DNA from: Dysgonomonas sp. 216
Lineage (GTDB): Bacteria; Bacteroidota; Bacteroidia; Bacteroidales; Dysgonomonadaceae
Reading direction: 5' to 3'
Length of the DNA stretch: 64,000 nt
NCBI RefSeq assembly: GCF_010501065.1
Contig: NZ_QVMM01000018.1
Location: 1-64,000 of the forward strand
Shown: piece by piece, positions 7,953 through 17,367 of the stretch
How the letters are laid out: each line of letters starts with the position of its first letter
How positions within the stretch are numbered: position 1 is the first letter of the stretch
Notes under the pieces: model-generated
What the model saw: the letters and a program-made list of their open reading frames with translations, nothing else
The model's database searches: none
What the model was told of the DNA's origin: nothing
Made by a program: the position numbers and the translations under genes

Positions 7953-10900
7953 AAACAGCTTTTTTTATAGATAGGCCTGTTTTCTCCACAGTCTTGTCGT
8001 TAGTTATTGTTATAGTTGGGGTAATAGGTTTGTTTTTACTCCCGATAGAACAATATCCGCAAATAACACCACCTGTTGTGAAAATCAGTGCATCTTATTC
8101 CGGAGCAAGTGCTACTACGGTTTCGCAGGCTGTGGCAACGCCAATTGAACAGGAATTGAATGGTACTCCCGGAATGATATATATGGAGTCGACCAGCTCA
8201 AATTCGGGTGGATTGTCTATTACCGTCACTTTCGATGTAAACACTAATCCCGATTTTGCAGCGGTAGAAATACAAAACCGGGTAAAATTAGCCGAATCCC
8301 GTTTGCCTGTCGAAGTTGTGCAGAATGGTATATCGGTCGAGAAGCAAACACCGGGTCAGTTGATGACAATAGCGTTGGTGTCGGACGATCCTAAATTCGA
8401 TGAAATATATTTGAGTAATTACGCTACAATAAATGTAATGGATGTTATTCGCCGTATTCCCGGTATTGGGCGTGTGTCGAACATAGGCAGCCGTTATTAT
8501 GGTATGCAAATTTGGGTATATCCTGACAGGATGGCAAGTTTTGGCCTTACAGTGAAGGACTTGCAGAATGCTCTTAAGGATCAGAACAGGGAGTCGGCAG
8601 CAGGAGAGCTAGGTAAGCAGCCGATGGATAATGTTGATATAACTGTACCCATTATAACCAGAGGGCGGTTATCTACTGTCGACGAATTTGAAGATATAGT
8701 AGTAAGGGCAAATAACGACGGGTCTTTTATCCGTATACGCGATGTTGCGCGTGTATCGTTAGAGGCTTCGTCGTATAATACCGAAAGTGGTTTGGATGGA
8801 GGAAACGCAACCGTATTGAGCGTTTATCTTTTGCCCGGAGCTAATGCCATTGCGGTGGCCGACGAAGTGAAAGCGGCTATGAACGAAATAGAGCGTGATT
8901 TTCCCGAAGGTGTTAGCTTTTTAATTCCGTTCGACTCTACAAATTATATAAATGAATCGATTCACGAGGTATACAAAACATTGTTCGAAGCATTGATCTT
9001 AGTGATATTGGTTGTGTTTTTTTCGCTGCAAAACTGGAGAGCCGCCATTATTCCTATAATTGCTGTACCTATATCGTTGATCGGAACTTTTGGCTTTATG
9101 CTTATTATGGGATTCTCCCTTAATATGCTGACTCTTCTAGGGTTGGTTCTGGCTATTGGTATTGTGGTTGACGATGCTATTGTTGTGGTAGAGAATGTAG
9201 AACGTATTATGCGTGAGAAAAACATGGGAGCACGTTCGGCAACACATCTGGCAATGAAGGAGCTTGTAGGAGCTCTTATAGCTACAGCTCTGGTATTGGT
9301 TGCAGTATTTATTCCTGTGAGTTTATTACCCGGAATTACAGGGTCTTTGTACAGACAGTTTTCGATAACAATAGCTGTTTCTGTTATAATTTCGGCTATT
9401 GTGGCAATAACGCTGAGTCCGGCAATGTGCGCTTTGTTGCTTCGTCCTTCCGACGAAAAGAAGGGCAAGGTTTTTACAAAAATAAATTCGTGGCTCGCTA
9501 AAGGAAATCAGAAGTACACAGGCGTATTACAAAAAGCTATACGCAATCCTCGTCGTATTTTGGCTGGGTTTGGTATGGTACTGGTATTTATATTTGTGCT
9601 AAACAGAGTTGTGCCGACTGCATTTATTCCTCAGGAAGATCAGGGTTATTTCACGGTAGAATTGGAAATGCCCGAAGGAACTACGCTTGAACGCATCCGA
9701 CCTGCGACAGAACGGGCGATTGCCTATTTTAATAAACAAGAAGCTGTAGAATATGTACAAAATGTAACAGGATCGAGCCCAAGGGTAGGGAGTAATCAGA
9801 GTCGCGCTACGTTAACAGTTATATTAAAGCCTTGGAATAAAAGAAGTAAAAGTGTTGATGAAATAATAAGGGATGCTCAGAACGAATTTTATAACTATCC
9901 TCAGATAAAAGCATATATAAGCCGTCCGTCAGCCGTTCCGGGGCTTGGTTCGGCGGGTGGTGTTGAGTTTAAACTTCAAGCCCGTTCAACAGCCACATGG
10001 GACGATTTGGTTACGGCCGTTGATACTTTTATGTATTATGCCTCTCAGGAAAAAAGCATAGCAAGTGTGTCAACATCTTTGCAATCGGAGATACCCCAAC
10101 TTTATTTCGATGTAGACAGAGATAAGGCTATGTTGCTGGGTGTACCTATGACCGATATATTCTCAACAATGAAGGCTTATCTGGGTTCGGTTTATGTGAA
10201 CGATTTCAATATGTTTAACCGCATATATAAAGTATATATTCAGGCCGATGAACAATACAGAACATCGGCTGACGACATAAATCTGTTTTACGTGAAAACT
10301 TCGAGCGGAGCTATGGTCCCTCTTTCGTCGTTAGGCGAAGCCAGCTACACTACGGGCCCCGGAAATATAGCGAGGTTTAACATGTACACATCTGCCTCTA
10401 TGCAGGCATCTCCTTCTCACGGATATAGTTCGGGGCAGGTAATGTCTGCGGTTGAGAGTTTGAAAAATAAGTATATGCCTGAGAATATAGATATTGCATG
10501 GAGTGGATTATCGTATCAGGAAAAAACAGCCAGCGGACAAACAGGCTTGATATTTACTCTTGTATTGTTGTTTGTCTTCCTGTTTCTTGCCGCCCAGTAC
10601 GAAAGCTGGACTGTTCCTATAGCTGTATTGCTATCGTTACCCGTGGCTGCTTTAGGAGCATATTTAGGCATTTTTGTTCTGGGGCTCGATAATGATATTT
10701 ATTTTCAGATAGGCTTGGTTACGCTTATCGGTTTGGCAGCTAAAAATGGTATATTGATAGTAGAATTTGCTAAAATTCAGGTTGATGAAGGTGCCGATCC
10801 TGTGAATGCAGCAATTAATGCGGCAAAGTTGCGTTTTCGCCCTATTTTGATGACTTCTTTAGCATTTATATTGGGTATGTTGCCTATGGTTTTAGCTTCG

Positions 10901-11086
10901 GGACCCGGTGCCGTAAGTCGTCATTCGATAGGTACAGGAGTATTTTTCGGGATGATTGCCGCTACTTCTATAGGGATTATAATGGTTCCGTTCTTTTTTG
11001 TAATGATATATAAAGTAAAAAACAGATTTCGTATACCCGATTTTAGTTTTAAGGATATACTGAAAAAAACAAGGAGGAGAAAATGA
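7949..11086 (+). CDS. RND multidrug efflux transporter, AcrB/MexB type
   Basis: A 1045-residue inner-membrane proton/drug antiporter, full length for the HAE1 family. It starts 'FFIDRPVFSTVLSLVI' (first transmembrane segment). The proton-relay aspartates are seen in TM4 as 'GIVVDDAIVVVENV' and the matching lysine in TM10 as 'GLAAKNGILIVEFA'. Two large periplasmic loops separate the two halves of six transmembrane helices. It takes up drugs or other amphiphiles from the periplasm or membrane and passes them to the outer-membrane channel. It overlaps the adaptor gene by four bases and the channel gene by four bases, which implies translational coupling. Confidence 0.95.
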   Translation: MKTAFFIDRPVFSTVLSLVIVIVGVIGLFLLPIEQYPQITPPVVKISASYSGASATTVSQAVATPIEQELNGTPGMIYMESTSSNSGGLSITVTFDVNTNPDFAAVEIQNRVKLAESRLPVEVVQNGISVEKQTPGQLMTIALVSDDPKFDEIYLSNYATINVMDVIRRIPGIGRVSNIGSRYYGMQIWVYPDRMASFGLTVKDLQNALKDQNRESAAGELGKQPMDNVDITVPIITRGRLSTVDEFEDIVVRANNDGSFIRIRDVARVSLEASSYNTESGLDGGNATVLSVYLLPGANAIAVADEVKAAMNEIERDFPEGVSFLIPFDSTNYINESIHEVYKTLFEALILVILVVFFSLQNWRAAIIPIIAVPISLIGTFGFMLIMGFSLNMLTLLGLVLAIGIVVDDAIVVVENVERIMREKNMGARSATHLAMKELVGALIATALVLVAVFIPVSLLPGITGSLYRQFSITIAVSVIISAIVAITLSPAMCALLLRPSDEKKGKVFTKINSWLAKGNQKYTGVLQKAIRNPRRILAGFGMVLVFIFVLNRVVPTAFIPQEDQGYFTVELEMPEGTTLERIRPATERAIAYFNKQEAVEYVQNVTGSSPRVGSNQSRATLTVILKPWNKRSKSVDEIIRDAQNEFYNYPQIKAYISRPSAVPGLGSAGGVEFKLQARSTATWDDLVTAVDTFMYYASQEKSIASVSTSLQSEIPQLYFDVDRDKAMLLGVPMTDIFSTMKAYLGSVYVNDFNMFNRIYKVYIQADEQYRTSADDINLFYVKTSSGAMVPLSSLGEASYTTGPGNIARFNMYTSASMQASPSHGYSSGQVMSAVESLKNKYMPENIDIAWSGLSYQEKTASGQTGLIFTLVLLFVFLFLAAQYESWTVPIAVLLSLPVAALGAYLGIFVLGLDNDIYFQIGLVTLIGLAAKNGILIVEFAKIQVDEGADPVNAAINAAKLRFRPILMTSLAFILGMLPMVLASGPGAVSRHSIGTGVFFGMIAATSIGIIMVPFFFVMIYKVKNRFRIPDFSFKDILKKTRRRK

Positions 11087-12465
11087 TAAAACTCAAATAT
11101 ATATTGGCAGTGTGCTTGCTTTGCATTATGGGGGTGTCTTCTTGTAAAGTGGGAAGTAAGTACCATCGCCCCGAAGTTAATATGCCTCATACTTTTGACG
11201 AATTATCTGCCGATACGGCTTCGGTAGCCGATATAGGGTGGAGTACTTTGTATGGCGATACAGTATTGTGTAGTTTAATAGACAAAGCCTTGGAACACAA
11301 TAAAGACGTACTTATTGCTACTGCCCGCATAAAGGAAATGATAGCAAATAAGCGCATTACATTTGCCGGAATGTTTCCCGAGCTTGGGTTGGATGTGTTG
11401 CCATACGAAAGAGAGTATACTAATTATGGAGGGAACAGCGATTCGTATACAACAGAGATACATGGTAAATTGTCGGTAGGTTGGGAACTTGATATTTGGG
11501 GAAAGTTAAGGTGGGCTAACGATGCGGGAATTGCTGCTTATATGCAGTCGGTAGAGGCTCGCAAGGCTTTACGATTAACTATAATAGCGCAAGTTGCTCA
11601 AACGTATTTCGAATTAAAAGCTCTAGATCAGGAGTTGGAGATAGTACGGCAAACACTCGATTCGCGAAAGGAAGAAGTTCATTTTGCAAAAATCAGGTAC
11701 GATGGAGGTATGACATCTGAAATACCTTATCGTCAAAGCCTTCTTGAGCTGGCTAAGGCCGAAACTCATGTTCCGGAATTGGAACAGAGTATTAAACTTA
11801 AAGAGAATGACCTGTCTGTTTTGCTGGGCGAGTTTCCCCGTTATATTAGGAGGGGTGAAGTATTAAGCAGGCAATATATTCCCGAATATTTGCCGGTAGA
11901 TCTTCCTTCGGCTTTGCTCGAACGTCGTCCCGATGTGCGTCAGGCCGAACAGCAATTAATTCAGGCGAATGCGAATGTAGGAGTTGCTTTTACCGAAATG
12001 TTTCCGTCGATAAAACTGACAGGAGAATATGGTGTGGAAAATTCGGAACTGACAGATTTACTGAAAAGTCCTGCATGGTTGGTTTCGGGTGCGGTTACAG
12101 GACCTATTTTCAATATGGGAAAAAATAAAGCAAAGCATAATGCTGCAAAAGCTGCTTACGAACAGGAGGTATATAATTATGAGAAAACAATTTTGAATGT
12201 TTTCGGAGAAGTGAATGGGGCAATTATTGCTTTTCGAAAAGCAAAGGAGATACACCATTCTCAAGAGGCTGTTTATAGGTCTGCTAAATCGTATCAGAAT
12301 TTGGCAAGGATACAATATGTAAATGGATTTATCAGTTACTTGGACGTGCTCGATGCTCAACGACAGTTGTTTGATGCACAGGTATCGTTGAATAACGCGG
12401 TTTTGAACGAACTGCTGTCGATGGTTGCTCTTTACAAAGCTTTAGGCGGAGGTTTAGAGAAATGA
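11083..12465 (+). CDS. RND efflux outer-membrane channel lipoprotein, OprM/NodT type
   Basis: A 460-residue outer-membrane factor. The signal peptide ends in a lipobox at 'GVSSC' (Cys21). Two OEP repeats of long amphipathic helices follow; the conserved 'LPSALLERRPDVRQAEQQLIQANANVGVA' region is in the centre and the second repeat runs through 'YVNGFISYLDVLDAQRQLFDAQ'. It forms the trimeric channel that completes the pump encoded upstream, with which its start overlaps (ATGA). No clear T-tailed hairpin follows before the aspartokinase gene, but a -7 element there suggests that a new transcript begins. Confidence 0.93.
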   Translation: MIKLKYILAVCLLCIMGVSSCKVGSKYHRPEVNMPHTFDELSADTASVADIGWSTLYGDTVLCSLIDKALEHNKDVLIATARIKEMIANKRITFAGMFPELGLDVLPYEREYTNYGGNSDSYTTEIHGKLSVGWELDIWGKLRWANDAGIAAYMQSVEARKALRLTIIAQVAQTYFELKALDQELEIVRQTLDSRKEEVHFAKIRYDGGMTSEIPYRQSLLELAKAETHVPELEQSIKLKENDLSVLLGEFPRYIRRGEVLSRQYIPEYLPVDLPSALLERRPDVRQAEQQLIQANANVGVAFTEMFPSIKLTGEYGVENSELTDLLKSPAWLVSGAVTGPIFNMGKNKAKHNAAKAAYEQEVYNYEKTILNVFGEVNGAIIAFRKAKEIHHSQEAVYRSAKSYQNLARIQYVNGFISYLDVLDAQRQLFDAQVSLNNAVLNELLSMVALYKALGGGLEK

Positions 12466-12519
12466 AGTAATTCGCCTAATATTATTGATTAAATTATAAT
12501 CAGGTACGACAAAAAATTG

Positions 12520-12527
12520 TAATTTTG
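12520..12527 (+). promoter_or_regulatory. candidate -7 promoter element for aspartokinase
   Basis: TAATTTTG fits the Bacteroidota -7 consensus TAnnTTTG and lies 33 bases before the ATG. I see no good TTTG at the -33 distance, so the assignment is tentative. Confidence 0.45.
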
Positions 12528-12560
12528 TAAACATTACATATCCATTAATATCTTTATAAC

Positions 12561-13868
12561 ATGAAAGTATTAAAGTTTGGCGGAAAGTCGATCGCAACTA
12601 CCGAGCGATTGAAGTTTGTAGCTAATATTGCTGCACAAAACAAAAAAAATATTGTTATTGTTCCTGCTATGCCCGGCATAACTGTGTTGCTTGAAGATAT
12701 TTCGGATTATTTGTACAAAAAGAATCAGGAAGCTGCAAACGAAACTATAACCAAATTGCAAAAAGAACTGATGGCTATAGTAAACAGTTTGTTTGCAAAT
12801 GAAAAGTCGGTTGTTGCGGCAATTGAACTTATTAATTCGAAAATAGATTATATACGCTCCTTCGGTAAAAATCTTTTCACACTGTTCGAGGAAAAAATAA
12901 TTTTAGCTCAAGGAGAGCTTATAAGCAGTCATTTGTTTTATTTATATACACAGGAAAGAGGGTTGAATTCGGTAGAGTTGTCAGCACTCGATTTTATGCT
13001 GATTGATAAAAATCATGAACCTGATACCGATTTTATAAAAGAAAAACTAACAGCTTTGGTTAAAGACAAGGCTGCCGATTTATATATTACTCAGGGATAT
13101 ATTTGTAAAAATATTTATGGCGAGATAGATGATTTCAGAAAAGGGGGAAACGATTATTCGGCAACTCTGACCGGTGCAGCTATTGATGCCGATGAAATTC
13201 AGATTTGGACAGATGTTGAAGAGTTGAAGAATATTGACTCGTCGGTAGTAAGTAAGGCTAAAACCATAAAAGATTTAAGCTTCGACGAGGCTGCAGAATT
13301 GGCTTACTTTGGCGATAAAATATTACATCCAACAAGTATTCTTCCTGCAAAATTAGCTAATATTCCGGTAAGGATTCTTAGTGTGATGACACCCGAATCG
13401 GATGGCACTCTTATTTCGTTCGATGCCGAGAAAGGTATAATAAAAGCTGTTGCCGCAAAAGATGATATTACTGCCATAACAATAAAATCGGGGAGAATGC
13501 TTCTTGCCCATGGCTTTTTACGTCGTGTTTTTGAGGTGTTCGAACATCACGAAACCTCTATCGATATGTTAACCAGTTCGGAGGTTGGAATTTCTATTAC
13601 AATTGATAATTCGCGGAATCTGGGAAATATTATTGACGATTTGAAAAAATACGGATCGGTATCGGTAAATACCAATATGACATTGGTAAGCGTTATCGGA
13701 GACATGGAGTGGAAGAATACACAAACCAAAACGAAGGTAATGAATGCAATAAAAGATCTTCCGGTATGTATGATTTCGTATGGGGGAAGTGATTACAACT
13801 TTTCTTTTCTTATCAAAAAAGATGATAAGACCAAGACGCTTAAAACATTGAACGATAATTTATTTTAA
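12561..13868 (+). CDS. lysC: Aspartate kinase (monofunctional)
   Basis: A 435-residue aspartokinase that phosphorylates aspartate, the first step to lysine/diaminopimelate, threonine and methionine. The N-terminal amino-acid kinase domain opens with 'KVLKFGGKS' (Ser/Thr of the usual KFGGTS replaced: GKS) and includes 'RKGGNDYSATL', the nucleotide and aspartate site. Two ACT regulatory regions follow, the first at 'ITAITIKSGRML'. There is no homoserine dehydrogenase domain, so this is not ThrA. The diaminopimelate decarboxylase gene follows 33 bases downstream, which points to the lysine branch. The ACT domains suggest feedback control, but the effector cannot be read from sequence. Confidence 0.9.
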   Translation: MKVLKFGGKSIATTERLKFVANIAAQNKKNIVIVPAMPGITVLLEDISDYLYKKNQEAANETITKLQKELMAIVNSLFANEKSVVAAIELINSKIDYIRSFGKNLFTLFEEKIILAQGELISSHLFYLYTQERGLNSVELSALDFMLIDKNHEPDTDFIKEKLTALVKDKAADLYITQGYICKNIYGEIDDFRKGGNDYSATLTGAAIDADEIQIWTDVEELKNIDSSVVSKAKTIKDLSFDEAAELAYFGDKILHPTSILPAKLANIPVRILSVMTPESDGTLISFDAEKGIIKAVAAKDDITAITIKSGRMLLAHGFLRRVFEVFEHHETSIDMLTSSEVGISITIDNSRNLGNIIDDLKKYGSVSVNTNMTLVSVIGDMEWKNTQTKTKVMNAIKDLPVCMISYGGSDYNFSFLIKKDDKTKTLKTLNDNLF

Positions 13869-13901
13869 TCAACCAAATATTATAACAAACAATAAATTTT
13901 T

Positions 13902-15071
13902 ATGACTAAAGGAATTTTTCCGGTAGATAAACTAGATAAAATTGAAACACCGTTTTATTATTACGATATCGAATTATTGAAAAAAACACTCGATATAGTA
14001 AAAACCGAAACATCAAAATATGGTTACAGCCAACATTATGCAGTAAAAGCAAACGCTAATCGTACAATATTAGCAACTATAGCAGCAGCCGGATTTGGGG
14101 CCGATTGTGTTAGCGGAAATGAAGTAAAAGCTGCTATAAACGCAGGTTTTCCGGCAAGTAAAGTTGTTTTTGCAGGTGTAGGAAAAACCGATAAAGAAAT
14201 AAACCTTGCTCTGGATTACGATATTTTCTGCTTCAATGTAGAATCGTTGCCCGAGCTGGAAGTAATAAACGAACTATCGGGGAAAAAGAATAAGCGCACA
14301 AAAGTAGCATTACGAATAAATCCTAATGTAGATGCACACACCCACGAATATATAACAACGGGATTGAACGAAAATAAGTTCGGGTTTAGTTTATCGTCGT
14401 TACCGAATGTAGTAAAGGTACTTAAGGAGCTTCAATATGTAGACCTTATCGGGATACATTTCCATATAGGTTCGCAAATAACCGAGGTGGAAACTTTTAA
14501 ACCACTTTGTGAAAAAGTAAACGAATTGCAAACCTTTTTCGAGAAAGAAGGTTTTGACCTTACCGATATTAATGTTGGTGGCGGATTAGGGATTGATTAT
14601 GACGACCCTAATGCAAATCCGATTCCCGATTTTGCCGGATATTTTGCAATTTTCAATCAGAATCTGCAACTTAAAAATAAGCAAAAGCTCCATTTCGAGT
14701 TAGGTCGTTCTATCGTTGCTCAATGTGGTTCGCTTATAGCAAGGGTTACTTATATTAAGCATGGCGAGAGCAAGCAATTTGCTATTCTTGATACAGGAAT
14801 GACCGATCTTATTCGTCCTGCTTTATATCAGGCGTATCATAAAGTTGAAAATATTTCATCAAATTTACCTGAGCAAAAATACGATGTTGTTGGTCCTATT
14901 TGCGAGTCGTCGGATACGTTTGTAAAAGATTATTCTTTAAACGAATGTAAACGTGGAGATTTAATTGCTTTACGTTCGGCTGGTGCATATGGCGAAATAA
15001 TGGCATCGCAATATAATTTGAGGGATATACCAAAAGCTTATTTCTCGAACAAATTGCAGGCAGAAGAATAA
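13902..15071 (+). CDS. lysA: Diaminopimelate decarboxylase
   Basis: A 389-residue fold-type III PLP enzyme that converts meso-diaminopimelate to lysine and CO2. The PLP lysine is in 'HYAVKANANR' near residue 48, the conserved 'GIHFHIGSQI' follows, the glycine loop is 'DINVGGGLGIDY', and the cysteine loop 'GPICESSDTF' supplies the partner active site in the dimer. The length is a little shorter than many LysA proteins but all motifs are present. It is the second gene of a lysC-lysA pair. A long perfect hairpin without a U-tract lies 24 bases after the stop. Confidence 0.95.
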   Translation: MTKGIFPVDKLDKIETPFYYYDIELLKKTLDIVKTETSKYGYSQHYAVKANANRTILATIAAAGFGADCVSGNEVKAAINAGFPASKVVFAGVGKTDKEINLALDYDIFCFNVESLPELEVINELSGKKNKRTKVALRINPNVDAHTHEYITTGLNENKFGFSLSSLPNVVKVLKELQYVDLIGIHFHIGSQITEVETFKPLCEKVNELQTFFEKEGFDLTDINVGGGLGIDYDDPNANPIPDFAGYFAIFNQNLQLKNKQKLHFELGRSIVAQCGSLIARVTYIKHGESKQFAILDTGMTDLIRPALYQAYHKVENISSNLPEQKYDVVGPICESSDTFVKDYSLNECKRGDLIALRSAGAYGEIMASQYNLRDIPKAYFSNKLQAEE

Positions 15072-15095
15072 ACTTCTGACGAAAAGTATATCGTA

Positions 15096-15127
15096 GAAAG
15101 TCAGGAACCTGAAAGTTCTTGACTTTC
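15096..15127 (+). other. 13-bp intercistronic hairpin after lysA
   Basis: Arms 15096-15108 and 15115-15127 (GAAAGTCAGGAAC / GTTCTTGACTTTC) pair over all 13 positions with one G-U pair and a 6-base loop. No T-run follows, so it does not look like an intrinsic terminator. It could stabilise the lysA mRNA end or be a processing site; this is inference. Confidence 0.6.
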
Positions 15128-15152
15128 ATGTTGTTATAATATAAAGAATATA

Positions 15153-16325
15153 ATGGAACAATTTATCTTATTTTTTAAGTTCGGACCGATAGAATTTGTA
15201 ATAATCTCGCTATTATTCCTGTTTTTACTCATACAGCTGTTTTTCTATATCTTCTACTATCGTAAACCGTTGAAACAGAGCTTGAAGGGTGCTGATGCGT
15301 TAGACGATGCGAATAGAAAATATCCATCGGTATCTGTTATTATAACAGCGAAAGAGGAGTCGGATAAATTAGAGGTTTTGTTGCCTGTTGTATTAAATCA
15401 AGATTACCCCGATTATGAGGTTATTGTAGTTAATAACGGGTTTACGGAAGAAACCGATACTTTACTTAAATATTTACAGAATAGTTATAAACATTTGTAC
15501 CATACATTTTTACCACAACGGGCTGAAAAAGATTCGTTACGAAAAAAAATGGCATTAACTATAGGTATTAAGGCAGCAAAAAAGGATGTACTGTTGTTTA
15601 CTGAGGCTAATTCGGTTCCGGTAGGCGATAAGTGGATAAAAAGCATGATGCAAGATATGACCGAAGATAAACAGGTGGTATTGGGATATTGCTTTTTCGA
15701 AAAGACAAAACGTTTTTTCGAACGTATAGCACGCTTCGATCATTTACTTTTTAGTTTGCAGTATTTATCGTTAGCCATACGGCGTAAACCTTATACAGGT
15801 GTTTCTCAGAACGTAGCATTTAGGCGCGAGTTGTTTTTTAATAATAAAGGTTTTTCAAATTTCCTGAATTACGAGCATAGCGAAGGTGTATTCCTTAATC
15901 ATATAATGACTGCTGATAATACTGTGGTGGCTTTATCGGAAGATAGTTTTGTAACAACACAACTGGTTAGTGTATCGCATTGGGAAAGGTTGAGGTTGTT
16001 TCAGGCTAAGGTAAAACGATCGTTCAGAAACTTTAAGTTTGCTCCTAAGGTATTTTCAATTGAAACAGCTACCCGTTTACTATCGTATCTGTTGTTTCCG
16101 TTGTCGGTTGCATATACGGTATACACCGAAAATTGGGGAGTTTTAGGCATTTGTTGCTTTATTTTCGTTCTGCAACTAATGCTTAAAATAATATTGTTAA
16201 ACAAACCGGCTAGGTATTTTCGTGCAGGCAGGTTTATTTTCTCTTTTATTATAGTCGATATATTGCAGCCTTTATACAATCTGAAGTTCAGGCTGTCGAA
16301 AGGTAGTCAGGATAATATCCGGTGA
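15153..16325 (+). CDS. Membrane-associated family 2 glycosyltransferase
   Basis: A 390-residue GT-A type transferase. An N-terminal transmembrane helix spans about residues 14-36, the catalytic domain begins at 'YPSVSVIITAKEESD', and two or three C-terminal hydrophobic segments (about 307-325, 328-347 and 361-375) suggest membrane anchoring. It probably adds a sugar to a lipid-linked or surface glycan on the cytoplasmic face. The place where a DxD metal motif is expected reads 'LLFTEANSVP', i.e. Glu-Ala-Asn, so the usual second aspartate is absent. Its 3' end overlaps that of the convergent lrgB by 19 bases. The family is clear and donor and acceptor are unknown. Confidence 0.85.
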   Translation: MEQFILFFKFGPIEFVIISLLFLFLLIQLFFYIFYYRKPLKQSLKGADALDDANRKYPSVSVIITAKEESDKLEVLLPVVLNQDYPDYEVIVVNNGFTEETDTLLKYLQNSYKHLYHTFLPQRAEKDSLRKKMALTIGIKAAKKDVLLFTEANSVPVGDKWIKSMMQDMTEDKQVVLGYCFFEKTKRFFERIARFDHLLFSLQYLSLAIRRKPYTGVSQNVAFRRELFFNNKGFSNFLNYEHSEGVFLNHIMTADNTVVALSEDSFVTTQLVSVSHWERLRLFQAKVKRSFRNFKFAPKVFSIETATRLLSYLLFPLSVAYTVYTENWGVLGICCFIFVLQLMLKIILLNKPARYFRAGRFIFSFIIVDILQPLYNLKFRLSKGSQDNIR

Positions 16326-16999
16326 ACGAACGGAATAAGCAAGGCAGTCATTACCCCCATCAAACCGATGGCTAAACCGCTTAATGCGCCTTCTATCATT
16401 CCCATTTCCATAGCTTTGGCTGTACCTACTCCGTGGGCCGATGCTCCCATAGCCAAGCCTTTGGCTACCTGACTTTCTATCCTTAACAGTTTTAGTATAT
16501 AAGGCCCCACTATACCGCCAAATATACCACAGAATACAACAATTATAGCTGTTAAAGAAGGAATTCCTCCCGATTGCTCGGCAATGCTCATGGCTATTGG
16601 AGTTGTTACCGATTTTGGTTCCAGAGAAAGAATAAGGGCTTCGTCGGCTCCCATTAATTTGGCTAGTGTTATAACGCTTATGATACCTGTTAAGCTTCCT
16701 ACGAATATTGAGGTAAGGATGGAAATTACATTCCCTTTCAGATACGACATTTGTTCGTATAACACGTACCCTAAAGCTACAACGGAAGGTCCTAACATGA
16801 ACGAAACAAACTGACTGCCTTGTTCAAACGTTTCGTAACTTACTCCGCTAATCTTCAGAAAACCTATAATAATAGCGATTGCTATAACAAGAGGATGAAG
16901 CAAGCCAATACGGGTTTTCTTGAATATCCATTGACCGAACAAATAGCTGCCGAATATAAGAAGTAGTATAAATTCTTGCCTTTCGAATAATGCCTTCAT
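16307..16999 (-). CDS. lrgB: LrgB/CidB family membrane protein
   Basis: A 230-residue integral membrane protein with about seven hydrophobic segments. The family block 'LGPSVVALGYVLYEQ' is near residue 70, 'LEPKSVTTPIAMSIAEQSGG' near 127 and 'AHGVGTAKAMEMG' near 190. LrgB proteins act with the small holin-like LrgA; proposed roles are control of murein hydrolase activity and, for plant and some bacterial relatives, transport of glycolate, lactate or pyruvate. It overlaps lrgA by four bases (ATGA), as is usual for the pair. Its last 19 bases overlap the convergent glycosyltransferase gene. Confidence 0.92.
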   Translation of the reverse strand: MKALFERQEFILLLIFGSYLFGQWIFKKTRIGLLHPLVIAIAIIIGFLKISGVSYETFEQGSQFVSFMLGPSVVALGYVLYEQMSYLKGNVISILTSIFVGSLTGIISVITLAKLMGADEALILSLEPKSVTTPIAMSIAEQSGGIPSLTAIIVVFCGIFGGIVGPYILKLLRIESQVAKGLAMGASAHGVGTAKAMEMGMIEGALSGLAIGLMGVMTALLIPFVHRILS

Positions 17000-17340
17000 T
17001 TTTTATGTTCCATTTTTTGTTGAACAAGGGCAACCACGGCTATAACTAATACTGTACTGACCGAACATACAACAATAATTGCAGTCCAGAATTTGCTCAG
17101 TATTCCGAATGAAGATATAAGTCCGGCTCCGGCAGGAATAAAGAATATAGCCATGTTTTTTGTAAAGGCATTTGCTACACCTTCAACATTTATAGGCGAT
17201 ACGACTTTTAAATATAACGAAGCAAATAGTAGGAGCATGCCAATAATGCTGCCCGGAACAAATCCTTCTATCAGATAGCTTACACATTCTCCGATAAAAT
17301 AAAAAAGGAGGATGATAAAAATGCCTTTTACCATTTTCAT
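16996..17340 (-). CDS. lrgA: LrgA/CidA family holin-like protein
   Basis: A 114-residue protein with four hydrophobic segments and a basic tail (QQKMEHKK). The conserved LrgA block 'GFVPGSIIGMLLLF' and the 'FFIPAGAGLI' segment are present. It is translationally coupled to lrgB. The upstream neighbour, 27 bases away, is an LpxH-type gene, so the pair may be expressed with envelope biosynthesis genes. No dedicated LytR-type regulator is nearby. Confidence 0.9.
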   Translation of the reverse strand: MKMVKGIFIILLFYFIGECVSYLIEGFVPGSIIGMLLLFASLYLKVVSPINVEGVANAFTKNMAIFFIPAGAGLISSFGILSKFWTAIIVVCSVSTVLVIAVVALVQQKMEHKK

Positions 17341-17367
17341 AGCCCAATAGCCTAAATATTATTGATA

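Noticed and set aside
8962-9468. 168-residue antisense open frame inside the RND pump gene
   Set aside because: It is fully covered by the conserved pump reading frame; its composition follows from the membrane-segment codons read backwards.
16307-17340. lrgA-lrgB as a phage holin/antiholin remnant
   Set aside because: Both genes are complete and paired in the usual chromosomal manner, with no phage gene nearby.
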